Source of the DNA: a bacterium
GTDB taxonomy: Bacteria; Hinthialibacterota; Hinthialibacteria; H5-UNCL2
DNA length: 64,000 nucleotides
Direction: 5' to 3'
NCBI GenBank assembly: GCA_015075175.1
Contig: JABTUV010000001.1
Coordinates: forward strand, 310,001 to 374,000
Positions 26,780 through 35,978 of the stretch are shown here, piece after piece. A program made the translations under genes and the position numbers. The number at the start of each line of letters is the position of its first letter. Within the stretch, counting starts at the first letter, position 1. The notes below the pieces were generated by a model. That model searched no databases. It was not told where the DNA came from and saw nothing but the letters and a program-made list of their open reading frames with translations.

Positions 26780-28870
26780 CTAGCGTCGCCGTTCCACCGG
26801 GCGCAGCCAGAGGAAATCGCCGGTGATGATGGGCCCCTTGCTGTCCGGATTACGGCTCTTGTAGACCAGCGTCAAGGTATGTTCGCCCGCCGAAAGCTCA
26901 ATCGGACGCTGGAAGGCGAACTCCCTGAGCTGGACCAGATACGGCTCGAAGAGATCCACCATCCAGTCGCCCTCTTCCCCGCCGAGTGGGGTTCCATCGA
27001 TGGAGACGCCGAATCTTCCTGCGTCGGGGGACATCTGCATGACCAGATGCAGGCTGTAGCGGCCCGGTTGGGCGACGTTGATCTTGAAGTTGAGGGTATC
27101 GCCCTCGCGGCTGGGGACCCACTGTACGGCGCGGGCGCCGGCGAAGAGCTCGCCGCGCACCACGGTTCCCTCGCGGCAGGGCAACGCCTCGCACTGGTAT
27201 ATGATGCCCCGGTCCGCCCCGCCCCGCGCCAAAGGCTCCCAACCCACCGGATACTGCGGCAACTCCAGGTCGGCGTCGGTCATGGGGACGTGCTCGTCGT
27301 AGGTCCCCGGTTTACCGTAATAATAACCCATGCGCGCGTAGCTGAAACCCTCCGTGGGCGTGTGGTGCAAGAGTTCCATGAAAAACGCCAGGTTCTGCTT
27401 GAAAGGCAGGTCATCCAGTACGTGCCAGCGGCTGTTGACGATGAAACCGCGCGTGCCCGGCCCGTCGCAGCGCGGCTGGGCGAAGTAGGCGTGCTTGAAG
27501 ATGTCCGGGCTGCTCCAGGCGTAGTTGAAATAATCCTCCGAGCCGGTACCGAAGGTCGAAGGGAAGGCTTCGTTGTCGACGAAAATTTTCTCGTCCCCCT
27601 CGCCCCACCAGCCGCCGCCCGGGGTGGGGATGGGCGTGGGGTTCATCAGGTAGACGACCGCGCCCACGAAGCGTCCGGCGCCGTGGGCGACCACGAAGGG
27701 CACGTCGAAAGGCCCGCGGGCGGTGGAAAGGCCGTGATTGGCGCGCCAGCGCGCGAAGAGATACATGGACCGGCGGCTCCAGGGGGAGTCGTTCACGATG
27801 GCCGCGCCCCGTATTTCCACCGGCCGGCCGGAGCGGTTCTCCAGCCGGATGCGGGCGGATTTCTGGTAGGGCATGACGAAGCGGCAGACCATGGTCCCAT
27901 CGGTTTCCACTTTCATGGGGATGGAGTCGTAGGGATTGACGCCGGGGCCCGCGCCGAAGAAGTCGCCCACGGGTGAATCCACCTGGGGCAGGCTGTAACC
28001 GTCGCAGCTGACGCGCAGGACGGTCTGGCGCAGGGCGCGGTCCATGTCCTGGGCTGAAAGCTGCAGCGTGAGGCGCGCAATGGCGCCGGTTCCCTCCAGG
28101 GTGAGCGCGTCCGTCGCCGTTCCCGCCGGCAGGGACAGCCGGAAGTCATGAGTCCGGCCCGCGGGCGCGGGCATGGCGCTGGGATCGGCCAGGTATTTCT
28201 GCGCGCGGGCGATTTCGTCCTTGTAGGTAGTCAAGTCCTCGACGCGAAACGTCCGCACGCGCGCGCCCGGCTCATAGCGCCGAATCTGAATCTGATAAAA
28301 GTGGGTGCGCGCCAGCCTTCCGATCCACACGATGCGGCACTTGCGCGCGAAGGGCACGGGATAGTAGCCGGCCATGCGCTGCGAGAGCGAGTTGGCGTAA
28401 CCTTCGGCGGGCAGGCCGTGGGCCTTGGCCAGGGTGGGATAGAGGCGCATGAGGAAGTCTTCGGCGCCGCCGGAATACACCGGCGACTTGGCGCCGTCCA
28501 GGTAGAGCTCGATGCGCCCGTCGATCAGGGCGGTCCAGAGCCGCACGATGGCGCCCGGCCCGTCGACTTCCGCGATCACGTAATGGCCCACGCCCTCCGC
28601 GTCGGGTTCCTTGAGCGTGGAGAGCACGGCCGGAATCCGTTCGCGTCCGAAGCCGTCGTTATTGGCGAACCAGCCGGGTCCGCCGGCGATCTGACTGGTG
28701 CGATCGTAGGACGAGAATTGCACCGTGTCGTAGGCCGGGTCGGGGAACTCCCTCAGGCGGGCCAGGTCGGTCATTTCCGAAAGGAGCGTGCCGGTCGTTA
28801 CGGTCTCTGCGGCGAGTGCGCCGGCGGTGACGAGGACCGCGAGGATCAACGGGACGATGCGTGCGTGCAT
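26780..28870 (-). CDS. Secreted GH172/DUF2961 glycoside hydrolase
   Basis: 696 residues from ATG 28870 (GGAGG 8 bases upstream) with signal peptide MHARIVPLILAVLVTAGALAAE. DUF2961 core: FSSYDRTSQIAGGPGWFANNDGF, GPGAIVRLWTA, YSGGAEDF and the TFGTGSEDYFNYAW block. GH172 members act on alpha-fructofuranosides or D-arabinofuranosides with two catalytic Glu; the Glu of WWGEGDE and of GSEDYF are 21 residues apart, fitting that pair (inferred). A C-terminal beta domain (about 600-696) looks carbohydrate-binding. Monocistronic. Confidence 0.88.
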   Translation of the reverse strand: MHARIVPLILAVLVTAGALAAETVTTGTLLSEMTDLARLREFPDPAYDTVQFSSYDRTSQIAGGPGWFANNDGFGRERIPAVLSTLKEPDAEGVGHYVIAEVDGPGAIVRLWTALIDGRIELYLDGAKSPVYSGGAEDFLMRLYPTLAKAHGLPAEGYANSLSQRMAGYYPVPFARKCRIVWIGRLARTHFYQIQIRRYEPGARVRTFRVEDLTTYKDEIARAQKYLADPSAMPAPAGRTHDFRLSLPAGTATDALTLEGTGAIARLTLQLSAQDMDRALRQTVLRVSCDGYSLPQVDSPVGDFFGAGPGVNPYDSIPMKVETDGTMVCRFVMPYQKSARIRLENRSGRPVEIRGAAIVNDSPWSRRSMYLFARWRANHGLSTARGPFDVPFVVAHGAGRFVGAVVYLMNPTPIPTPGGGWWGEGDEKIFVDNEAFPSTFGTGSEDYFNYAWSSPDIFKHAYFAQPRCDGPGTRGFIVNSRWHVLDDLPFKQNLAFFMELLHHTPTEGFSYARMGYYYGKPGTYDEHVPMTDADLELPQYPVGWEPLARGGADRGIIYQCEALPCREGTVVRGELFAGARAVQWVPSREGDTLNFKINVAQPGRYSLHLVMQMSPDAGRFGVSIDGTPLGGEEGDWMVDLFEPYLVQLREFAFQRPIELSAGEHTLTLVYKSRNPDSKGPIITGDFLWLRPVERRR

Positions 28871-28951
28871 GGGGGCAACCTCCGGGAACAGATGCCCCCA
28901 TCTAAGCACACTTCTTGAGCGAAGTTCAACAAGGACCGTCGCACGCCGTGT

Positions 28952-29020
28952 CTGTCATTTCGACCGCACTGTCCTTTCGACCGTGTTGTCCTTTCGACCG
29001 CACTGTCATTTCGACCGCAG
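28952..29020. repeat. Tandem TGTCATTTCGACCG repeats
   Basis: Four head-to-tail copies of an about 17-18 bp unit (TGTCMTTTCGACCG plus 3-4 variable bases), the last running into CAGGGAGAAATCT. In the 296-bp gap between two minus-strand genes; no gene seen in it. Confidence 0.85.
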
Positions 29021-29121
29021 GGAGAAATCTTCTGCCCCGCGGCGGGCCGGCGTATGGATGGGAATAGAACACGGCATTCCGGCAGACACAAACATAGGGG
29101 GCGGCTTGGGTCTGAACGTGG

Positions 29122-29157
29122 CTCTGGAATGCGGCAGCGAGCTGCCGCACTCCAGAG
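29122..29157. repeat. 36-nt near-perfect palindrome
   Basis: CTCTGGAATGCGGCAGC-GA-GCTGCCGCACTCCAGAG: a 17-bp stem with one mismatch, 9 bases beyond the stop of the minus-strand Cys-rich gene. No T-run follows on either strand, so it is called a repeat rather than a terminator. Confidence 0.8.
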
Positions 29158-29166
29158 GGTGAGCCG

Positions 29167-29619
29167 TCAGCTGGGGCGGGCCGCCGCCTGTTTCTCCTCG
29201 CGCAACTGGCAGGTCGCGCAGCCGGTGCACGCGCGGATGTGGTCGGTGAGGAGATCCACGGCGATTTCCGCCTCCGCCGTCATGCCCTCCTGGTCGTACT
29301 CGACTCCCACCAGCGTGCAGGTCTCCCCCACGCCGGCCGGCTTCTCTCCCAGGATGGCTCCCACGACTGCCTGCAAGCCGAAGAGATGCTTGAGGTTGAT
29401 GAACTCCTCCAACTCGCTTCGGGGCGGGTAATCCCGATGCAGCCGCTCCGGCGTCAGCCCAAGAATCTCTTCGCACGTCATGCACTTCACTACCGGCAAC
29501 AGCTTGCAGTAGTTGCCGATCTCGCCTCCGCACGTCTTCTTGGAAAAGACGTACATTTCCAGTCGATCCGAAGGATCAAGTCGCAGGGCCAGGTTTTCCG
29601 TCACGTCTGAGCAGGGCAT
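29167..29619 (-). CDS. Cysteine-rich conserved hypothetical protein
   Basis: 150 residues; AAGGAG precedes the start. Cys residues are at both ends: MPCSDVTENL, TCGGEIGNYC, VVKCMTC and the C-terminal ACTGCATCQ. The last, CxxCxxC, suggests a metal or Fe-S centre. Middle part helical (EEFINLKHLFGLQAVVGAILG). No signal peptide. I do not recognise a named family; a role in metal or redox handling is only inferred from the Cys pattern. Confidence 0.75.
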   Translation of the reverse strand: MPCSDVTENLALRLDPSDRLEMYVFSKKTCGGEIGNYCKLLPVVKCMTCEEILGLTPERLHRDYPPRSELEEFINLKHLFGLQAVVGAILGEKPAGVGETCTLVGVEYDQEGMTAEAEIAVDLLTDHIRACTGCATCQLREEKQAAARPS

Positions 29620-29854
29620 GATCGTTCTCCTTCGCCGTTCAGAGTTTCGGAGGGAGTAGACTGCGCTCTCGTCCCTTCAGTTTATCCTTGCCCCTTACAA
29701 CGTCAACATGAACTTGCAGCGACGACGAAAACGTTGGAAAAAAGGGAATCATTCCGCGAATCCTGTTGCGACGGATTGAGATAGGTCCGTACATTAACGT
29801 TGACACGTGAACGGGAGCGGCAGCTGGGACTTGGGGCAGGACTGAAAAAAGTTC

Positions 29855-29883
29855 TTGCTCGCGATTGGTTTCTCAATTATATT
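29855..29883 (+). promoter_or_regulatory. Candidate promoter of the TSP3-repeat gene
   Basis: TTGCTC (29855-29860), 17-bp spacer, TATATT (29878-29883; five of six -10 bases). It lies in the 347-bp gap 29620-29966, which is otherwise AT-richer than the window and shows no gene. Confidence 0.5.
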
Positions 29884-29966
29884 AGGTCTCATTAGCAGGT
29901 ATCGCGGTCAAGGACGGGCGGCGGTGGCGACTGAGGCGCCGGCTGTTTGTAACACCTGAATCACCC

Positions 29967-31025
29967 ATGAACAATTCGGATCGGCCTCTGGCACGCACGG
30001 CGTGGCGGACGGCGGAGTTTGCGTTTCCGGGCTTGCTCCTTTTCGGCTGCCTTGTGAGCATGCAGGCCCAGACCACCAAGGTCTTCGACCAGGACGCACT
30101 CCTGCGCTATATCGAGCACCGCGAGGAACTGGCGGGCGCCTTCGCCTGCACCCCGCGTGCGCCCTACCTCGACCTCTTGTTTCTTTCCACCAAGTGGCAG
30201 ACCGCTTTCAGCAGCAGCGGCCTTGTTGGTTGCGCCTGCGATCCTGACTTTGATGGTCTGTCCAGTTGTTTCGAGATCGCCCTGACGACCGATCCGCTCG
30301 ATCCGGACACCGACAACGACTGCATGGGCGACGGCCTGGAAATCCTGTTGGGGACCAATCCCCTGGCGGCGGATACGGTCGGCGACGGCACGCGCGACAA
30401 CCTGCGCGACATGAACCAGAACGGCATCCCCGACGGCAACGACGACTACGACAAGGACGGGCTGGGCAACTGCGAGGAGGTGCTGGTCCACCACACCAAT
30501 CCGTTGGAGGCGGACACGGACTTCGACCTGCTTAAAGACGGCGACGAGATCACCAAGGGGACCGATCCACGCGTGGCCGACACCGATCAGGACGGTTTCA
30601 TCGACGGCGAGGAGGTCGAGTTCAACTCCGATCCGTTGGACAAGAACAGCCTGCCGGTGGATCCCAACGCCACCTACGGCCTCTCAACGGGCTTGGCGTT
30701 TTCGGTCGTCAACCAGGCCGATCCGAGCGACCCGCCCTATGGACTTGCGGTCGTGACCGTGCTTTCGGTGGAAAACCGGGCTGATCCGACGGGGCCGGGC
30801 TATGGCGAGGCGTTCGGACCGACCTTCGCCCTTGAGAACCGCGTGGACCCGACGGGCGACGGTTACGGCTTGGCGTTTTCCCTGCCCGTGGCCGTCGAGA
30901 ATCGCGCCGACCCCACAGAGGACGTTTTCGGCGGGACGTTCCGCCGTCCCTTCTCAGTTCAAAACACCGGCGGCGGCAAGGCCGCTTTAAGAACATCGAC
31001 GGACGAAACAGAGGCGTCGCAGTGA
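29967..31025 (+). CDS. Secreted protein with thrombospondin-3-type Ca repeats and a C-terminal 21-residue repeat
   Basis: 352 residues. Hydrophobic N-terminal segment FAFPGLLLFGCLVSMQAQ looks like an export signal. Residues about 95-230 are Asp-rich calcium-binding repeats (DPDFDGLSSC, DPDTDNDCMGDGLE, DKDGLGNCEE, DTDQDGFIDGEE) as in thrombospondin type 3 modules. Residues about 235-340 hold four to five copies of an about 21-residue unit with core VENRADPTGxGYG. Function probably structural at the cell surface. It is followed 22 bases later by another exported protein. Confidence 0.82.
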   Translation: MNNSDRPLARTAWRTAEFAFPGLLLFGCLVSMQAQTTKVFDQDALLRYIEHREELAGAFACTPRAPYLDLLFLSTKWQTAFSSSGLVGCACDPDFDGLSSCFEIALTTDPLDPDTDNDCMGDGLEILLGTNPLAADTVGDGTRDNLRDMNQNGIPDGNDDYDKDGLGNCEEVLVHHTNPLEADTDFDLLKDGDEITKGTDPRVADTDQDGFIDGEEVEFNSDPLDKNSLPVDPNATYGLSTGLAFSVVNQADPSDPPYGLAVVTVLSVENRADPTGPGYGEAFGPTFALENRVDPTGDGYGLAFSLPVAVENRADPTEDVFGGTFRRPFSVQNTGGGKAALRTSTDETEASQ

Positions 31026-31047
31026 GGCCTCAGGAGGTGGGGATACC

Positions 31048-32298
31048 ATGTTCGGGTCAAGCATGAGAACGAGGCGGGGGTGGTTGGCCGTCCTGGGGGC
31101 GGCGGTGCTCGTGGCGATGCCGGCGGGATGGGGGCAGACGTTCAGCAGCACGTCCACGGGCGCGGACGGGGCGCTGGATTACACCGGCACGCCCGCGGGA
31201 ACGGTCATTATCTTCGATCCCGCCACGCACCAGCCGGCGTTGGACGTGGACGGCGACAACGTCTATCACTTCACCACGATTACCATCCCGGCCAACGTGA
31301 CGGTGAAGCTGACGGCGCCCAAATTGAACTACGGGCCGGTTTACTGGCTGGCGACGGGGGCGGTACTGATCGACGGGACGCTGGACCTGTCGGGGGAGGA
31401 CGGCCACGCCGAGGGGGTGAGCGCGACGCGCACCATCTCGCTGCCCGGGCCGGGGGGATTTCCCGGGGGAGTGGGGGGCAGCGCGGATTCGCCGGCCAGC
31501 CAGGGCTTCGGTCCAGCGGGCGGTACGAATGGGCTTGGGGGCGGCTACGGGACACCGGCTGCGTTCAGCGGGGCCACGTATGGGAACGTTTTTCTGCTTC
31601 CCTTGATTGGAGGTTCGGGCGGGGCCGGCAGCGGTACGGTGGGTCAGTTCGGCAGCGGCGGCGGGGCGGGCGGCGGGGCGATTCTGATCGCCAGCTCCGC
31701 CTCGATTCGAGTCAATGGAACCATCCGCGCCGTGGGTGGAAACGGCGGCGACCGGTCCGTGTTGGGGCCGGGCGGCGGAGGCAGCGGCGGCGCGGTACGG
31801 CTGCTGGCGCCCCGCATCCTGGGTACCGGTTCCATTACGACCGAGCGTGGTTTTGCGCCGGGCGGTTATTCCAACGGCGGCGGGCAGGGGCGCATCCGCC
31901 TGGAGGCCTTTCGGTTTGACTCGGTTCCCGCGCTGACGGGAGTTTCTCGCGTGGTTACGCTCAGCCCGCAAGCCATTTTCCTGCCCACTTCGAACATCCC
32001 CTCGGTGCGCGTGGCGACGGTAGACGGAGAGGCCGTGCCGACGGATCCGACGGGAAGTTTTCTCTTGCCCGACGTCGTGATCAACAAGCCCACGCAACTG
32101 ATCATGACCATCCAGGCCAAGAATATCCCCCTGGGGACGACGGTGCAGTTGCGCATCCTGTCGCAGGGAGGAGCGGACCAGGTGTGGACTACCAATCCGC
32201 TGGCCGGGACGGTCGCCAACTCGGTTGCGGATGCCAGCGGGATTCTGCCGCCGGGCTTTTCGCGTTGCTTCGTGCACGCGACGTGGACGCCGCAATAA
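31048..32298 (+). CDS. Secreted glycine-rich protein
   Basis: 416 residues; AGGAGG lies about 10 bases upstream. Signal peptide MRTRRGWLAVLGAAVLVAMPAGWGQ (from the second Met). Middle part rich in Gly runs (PGGVGGSA, GGSGGAGSG, GGGAGGGAILIASSASI, GPGGGGSGGAVRLLAPRI), consistent with a repetitive beta-solenoid or glycine-rich surface protein; C-terminal ~130 residues non-repetitive. No enzyme motif seen. Close spacing suggests cotranscription with the TSP3 protein. Confidence 0.7.
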   Translation: MFGSSMRTRRGWLAVLGAAVLVAMPAGWGQTFSSTSTGADGALDYTGTPAGTVIIFDPATHQPALDVDGDNVYHFTTITIPANVTVKLTAPKLNYGPVYWLATGAVLIDGTLDLSGEDGHAEGVSATRTISLPGPGGFPGGVGGSADSPASQGFGPAGGTNGLGGGYGTPAAFSGATYGNVFLLPLIGGSGGAGSGTVGQFGSGGGAGGGAILIASSASIRVNGTIRAVGGNGGDRSVLGPGGGGSGGAVRLLAPRILGTGSITTERGFAPGGYSNGGGQGRIRLEAFRFDSVPALTGVSRVVTLSPQAIFLPTSNIPSVRVATVDGEAVPTDPTGSFLLPDVVINKPTQLIMTIQAKNIPLGTTVQLRILSQGGADQVWTTNPLAGTVANSVADASGILPPGFSRCFVHATWTPQ

Positions 32299-32308
32299 CG
32301 GAACGCGG

Positions 32309-34867
32309 TCAGTGCGCGGGCAGGACGGCCAGGCGATGAGGGCGTGTCGGCGGTGGGAGGGAAACGACCCCGTGGTCCACGATCTCACCCGTCAGTGAGA
32401 CGACGTGAAAGCGCATCTCGTGGGGGTCGATGTCAAGGACGAGGAGAGCCAGGGCGCGATCGAAGAGACCCTGCGTTCCGGGCAGGGCGAGACCGTCGCC
32501 CTCGTTGAGATGGCCGCTACTGCCCATCACGAATTGCAGCAGTCCATCATCGGGTCGGCGCAGTGAATAAACGTGGCTGTGGCCGCAGATTAGGGCGGCG
32601 ACGCCGGCCGCCTGCATGGCCGGCTCCAGCGAGGCGCGGATGCGCTCGCTGCCGGCGTGATCGGTGGCCACCCGGTAGATGGGGTGGTGCAGGGCCACAA
32701 ACTTCCAAGGCGCCCGGCTGGCCGCCAGCGCCGCCTTGAACCACTCCGCCTGCTGCGGATCCCCGTTCCAGTCCGGCAACGGTTGAAATCTCTTCATCGG
32801 CGTGCTGTCCAGAAAGAAGACTTCCACGAGACCATCCGCGAAGACTTGGGTGTAATAGCGGCGCCCGTTCATGTGAAAGGGCGGATAGTGGACCTGGTTC
32901 TCGCGAGTGGGTTGGTCGTGGTTGCCGAGCACGGCGTAGAAAGGGATGCCGGCGGCCAGGAGGGGGGCGTAGGGTTCCTCGAAGACCGCGGACAGGCGGC
33001 TGTCGCCGGCGGAGACGTCGGGATAGATATTGTCGCCCAGCAGGAGGACGGCATCGGGAGGCGGGAGCAGGCCGGCCAAGACGCGCGCCAGCCGGTACTG
33101 GCCGGGATAGCCGGTTCCGGTATCGCCCAGCGCCGCCAGGCGCAAGGACCCGCGCCGCGGGATCGGAACGTCCGTAGCTGACATCACGGCGGCGCGATAG
33201 CCGGCGTTGGGGACGATTCGGCGCAGGCCGAAATCCAGCTCCCAGAAGCCGGCGTCGGCGCCCAGTCCAGCCGCCGAGAGCTTGTTGCGCAGCTTGGCGA
33301 AGTTACGCTCGGAACCTACCAGGACCGCCGGTTGGCTGGCCGACAGGACTGCGCGAACGTCCTGCAATCGGTCGGTCTCGATCTCGTTAATGCGACGCGA
33401 AAGGCCCCAGAGCAGCGAGGGGCGAATCTGTTCGATGGAATAGACGGGCATTCCCGGGGGCGCCCAGTGAGCCAGAAAATCCGCGAAGGCGTGCTCGGAG
33501 GGGTAGATGCGCTCGTCGCGGCTGACCACGCGCAACACGTGCGAGGAAAGGAGCATGGCGCAGGCGGCGGCGGCGGCGACGAAGCGGGTTCCGCCCGCCC
33601 GGCGCGCGGAGAAGGTCGAGAGCGAAAGGCCGAGCACGATGGCGCCCAAGGCGGCCAACTCGGGCTCGACCGGCAGGGTACGATGGTAGGCGTCTGACAG
33701 CCACCACCAGGCCGCCAGGGCCAGGGCGGCGGCTACGGCGGGCGCCGCCCACCAGCGCGCAGGCGCCGTTGGGCGTCGTCGCGCCCACCACTCGGCCGTC
33801 AGCAGCGCCGCCGCCGGAAGCGCGGGCAGAATGTAATGCGGCAGCTTCGAGCCGCCCAGACTGAAAAAGCCGACCACCCCCACCAGCCAGGCCAGCGCGA
33901 AGGCGCGCAGCGGTTGCCTCTGCGTCCACGCGCGCACGCCCTGTCTCTTCATTTCCACCAGGCAGTCCCATGCCGCCCAGGCGACGAGGGGCGTCCAGAT
34001 GAGCAACGCCGCCGGCGCGACTCCCAGATAGTAAAAGGGATTGCCGGCGCGCTTGAACTCGTTGGTGAAATAGCGCCCCAATAGTTCGTCCTGGAAGAAA
34101 TAACGGAAGGCGTGTTCTCCCAGTTGCCAAGTGACCCAGAGATACCAAGGCAGGGAGAGCGCGGCGGCCAGGCCGAGCAGCCGCAGCCAGGGTGCGGCGC
34201 GCCAGGCTGTCCGGGTCTCGCCGCGGAGGACCAGAAAGAGGAGGAAGACGACCACGGGCACGGCCAGCGCTACCGGCCCCTTCAGGTTGACGCCCGCGGC
34301 GACGGACAACGCCGCCCAGACGAGCCACCGGACTCGGCTGCGGTTTTCGTTCCAGGCATAGAGGAGGAGGAGGGTCGCGGTCATCGAGAGACAGAGCAGC
34401 ATATCGACCATGGCCACGCGAGCCATGGCCCAGAAGAGGCCGGAGGAGGCGAGCATGGCGAAACACAGGAAGGCGACCGTCCAGGAGCCGGTGCGGCGGG
34501 CGGCGAAGCGGGCTACGAGCACCAGAACGGCGAGCGCGGCCATCAACGAGGAGAGGCGCGCTGAAGCGGCCTTTTGTCCGAATGCGGACATGAAGCCGGC
34601 CAGGATCCAGTGATAGGGAGCGGGTTTCTTGATGCGCGGCTCGTAATTGAGAGTCGGGACGTCCCACTGGCCGGTCTCCAGCATCTCGCGCGTCACTTCC
34701 AGGTAACGCGCCTCGTCGGGATCGAATGGAGGGATGGAGGGGAGGTTGACGAAGATGGAGAGAAGGAGCGCCGCGGCGACGAACAATCCCCTCCAGCTCC
34801 CCCTGTTAAGGGGGGAGCACGGCCCATTCGTCCCATAGGCCCCAATCTTCAACCACGACAACCTCAT
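32309..34867 (-). CDS. ArnT/PMT-type membrane glycosyltransferase fused to a purple-acid-phosphatase-like domain
   Basis: 852 residues. Residues 1 to about 500 are a multi-spanning GT83/PMT_2-like transferase: IPPFDPDEARYLEVTREML (the DPDEARY catalytic loop), RIKKPAPYHWI, about 10 hydrophobic helices, KLPHYILPALPAAALL. The C-terminal ~280 residues are a metallophosphatase with all five motif blocks: LGDTG, GDNIYPD, GNHD, ALHHPIY, GHSH, in the spacing of tartrate-resistant acid phosphatase. ArnT-type enzymes use polyprenyl-phosphate sugars, so the phosphatase might act on lipid or sugar phosphate (inference). The first 25 residues are partly repeat sequence. It starts 7 bases after the LacI gene. 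Confidence 0.85.
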   Translation of the reverse strand: MRLSWLKIGAYGTNGPCSPLNRGSWRGLFVAAALLLSIFVNLPSIPPFDPDEARYLEVTREMLETGQWDVPTLNYEPRIKKPAPYHWILAGFMSAFGQKAASARLSSLMAALAVLVLVARFAARRTGSWTVAFLCFAMLASSGLFWAMARVAMVDMLLCLSMTATLLLLYAWNENRSRVRWLVWAALSVAAGVNLKGPVALAVPVVVFLLFLVLRGETRTAWRAAPWLRLLGLAAALSLPWYLWVTWQLGEHAFRYFFQDELLGRYFTNEFKRAGNPFYYLGVAPAALLIWTPLVAWAAWDCLVEMKRQGVRAWTQRQPLRAFALAWLVGVVGFFSLGGSKLPHYILPALPAAALLTAEWWARRRPTAPARWWAAPAVAAALALAAWWWLSDAYHRTLPVEPELAALGAIVLGLSLSTFSARRAGGTRFVAAAAACAMLLSSHVLRVVSRDERIYPSEHAFADFLAHWAPPGMPVYSIEQIRPSLLWGLSRRINEIETDRLQDVRAVLSASQPAVLVGSERNFAKLRNKLSAAGLGADAGFWELDFGLRRIVPNAGYRAAVMSATDVPIPRRGSLRLAALGDTGTGYPGQYRLARVLAGLLPPPDAVLLLGDNIYPDVSAGDSRLSAVFEEPYAPLLAAGIPFYAVLGNHDQPTRENQVHYPPFHMNGRRYYTQVFADGLVEVFFLDSTPMKRFQPLPDWNGDPQQAEWFKAALAASRAPWKFVALHHPIYRVATDHAGSERIRASLEPAMQAAGVAALICGHSHVYSLRRPDDGLLQFVMGSSGHLNEGDGLALPGTQGLFDRALALLVLDIDPHEMRFHVVSLTGEIVDHGVVSLPPPTRPHRLAVLPAH

Positions 34868-34874
34868 GGTGTCC

Positions 34875-35978
34875 TCAAGAGGGGCGCTGGGCGCGCATCT
34901 GTTCGAGCACGCGCCGGCGGGCGGAGGCTTTGCGCGGCGAGTCCTTGCCGTCGCGCGGCGCCGGCGCCGCCTTGGCTCCGCAACTGTCCCGGATCACCAG
35001 CTCCGCCGGAATGAGAATCTTGGCGACGGGCAGATCCGGATTCTCGATCCGCTCGATCAGCCGCTTGGCGGCCTGGAATCCCATCTCTCGGAAGGGCTGC
35101 CGGACGGAGGTGAGAAGGGGATTGCTGGTGGCGGCCATGATGTCGTCGTCGAAACCGATCACCGCCAGGTCGTTGGGGACGGCCATGCCGCGCTTGAGCG
35201 CTTCCTGGATGATGACGCTGGCGATGAAGTCGTTGGCGCACACGACGGCGGTGGGAGGGCGGGGGCAGTCCAAGAGCTTGGCGGCGGCGTTGACGCACTC
35301 GCCGTGGGAGAAGAAGCGCGCCTGGGCGACGTAGCGCGGATCCCAGGGGAGACCTGCCGCCGTCATGGCCTGCCGCCACCCCTCGACCCGCTGCAAGCCC
35401 TCGGGGTGGTTGAACTCCGCCGCAAACCCGATGCGTCGATGCCCCAGCTTGAGCATGTGGTTGGTCGCCACGCTGGCCCAGTACACGTTGTCGATGCCCA
35501 CGCAGTCGATGTCCTCGCTGAAGAGGTTGCGCACCATGATGATGGGCCGGCCCTTGCGCGTTTGTCGTCCCACCGGTCGATAATAGATGTCCGTCTCCGC
35601 GGTGATGAAGCCGTCCACGAAGCCGCTGTCGAACTGGGTGAAATCCAGGCTGCCCTGGCGGTTCTTCTGGCTTACGGCCACGACCAGCGAGTAGCCGTAC
35701 TGGCGGGTGGCGCTCTCAATGCCTTCCAGGAGCTGCGAGAAATGCAGGCGCATGAAGGCCTCGGCCTCGGTGGAACAGATAAGGGCGACCAAGTGGCTCT
35801 GACCCTTGGTGAGACCGCGGGCGAACAGGTTGGGCCGGTAGCCGATCTTCTCGATGGCCTCCAGGATGCGGGCGCGGTTTTCGCGGCTGACCTTCTTAAG
35901 GTCCTTGCCTTGGACTACCAGAGAGACCGAGTTGCGGGAAACCCCCGCCAGTCGAGCTACATCCTCAAGCGTCGTCAT
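34875..35978 (-). CDS. LacI-family transcriptional regulator
   Basis: From ATG 35978: MTTLEDVARLAGVSRNSVSLVVQ is the LacI helix-turn-helix and hinge start. Then comes a periplasmic-binding-like effector domain (RIGFAAEFNHPEGLQRVEGWRQAM, VVCANDFIASVIIQEAL, VIGFDDDIMAATSNPLLTSV). A TTG start further up (36071) would add 31 residues with no family counterpart. The basic C-terminus (SPRKASARRRVLEQM) is unusual. It is adjacent to the glycosyltransferase-phosphatase gene and divergent from an outer-membrane protein gene, either of which it might control; sugar ligand not deducible. Confidence 0.92.
   Translation of the reverse strand: MTTLEDVARLAGVSRNSVSLVVQGKDLKKVSRENRARILEAIEKIGYRPNLFARGLTKGQSHLVALICSTEAEAFMRLHFSQLLEGIESATRQYGYSLVVAVSQKNRQGSLDFTQFDSGFVDGFITAETDIYYRPVGRQTRKGRPIIMVRNLFSEDIDCVGIDNVYWASVATNHMLKLGHRRIGFAAEFNHPEGLQRVEGWRQAMTAAGLPWDPRYVAQARFFSHGECVNAAAKLLDCPRPPTAVVCANDFIASVIIQEALKRGMAVPNDLAVIGFDDDIMAATSNPLLTSVRQPFREMGFQAAKRLIERIENPDLPVAKILIPAELVIRDSCGAKAAPAPRDGKDSPRKASARRRVLEQMRAQRPS

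Noticed and set aside
26756-27976. Long plus-strand frame inside the DUF2961 gene
   Set aside because: Antisense shadow of a clear GH172 coding region; no ribosome binding site or family match.
29122-29157. Terminator for the Cys-rich gene
   Set aside because: A good stem but no T-run on either strand; it is better explained as a dispersed repeat.
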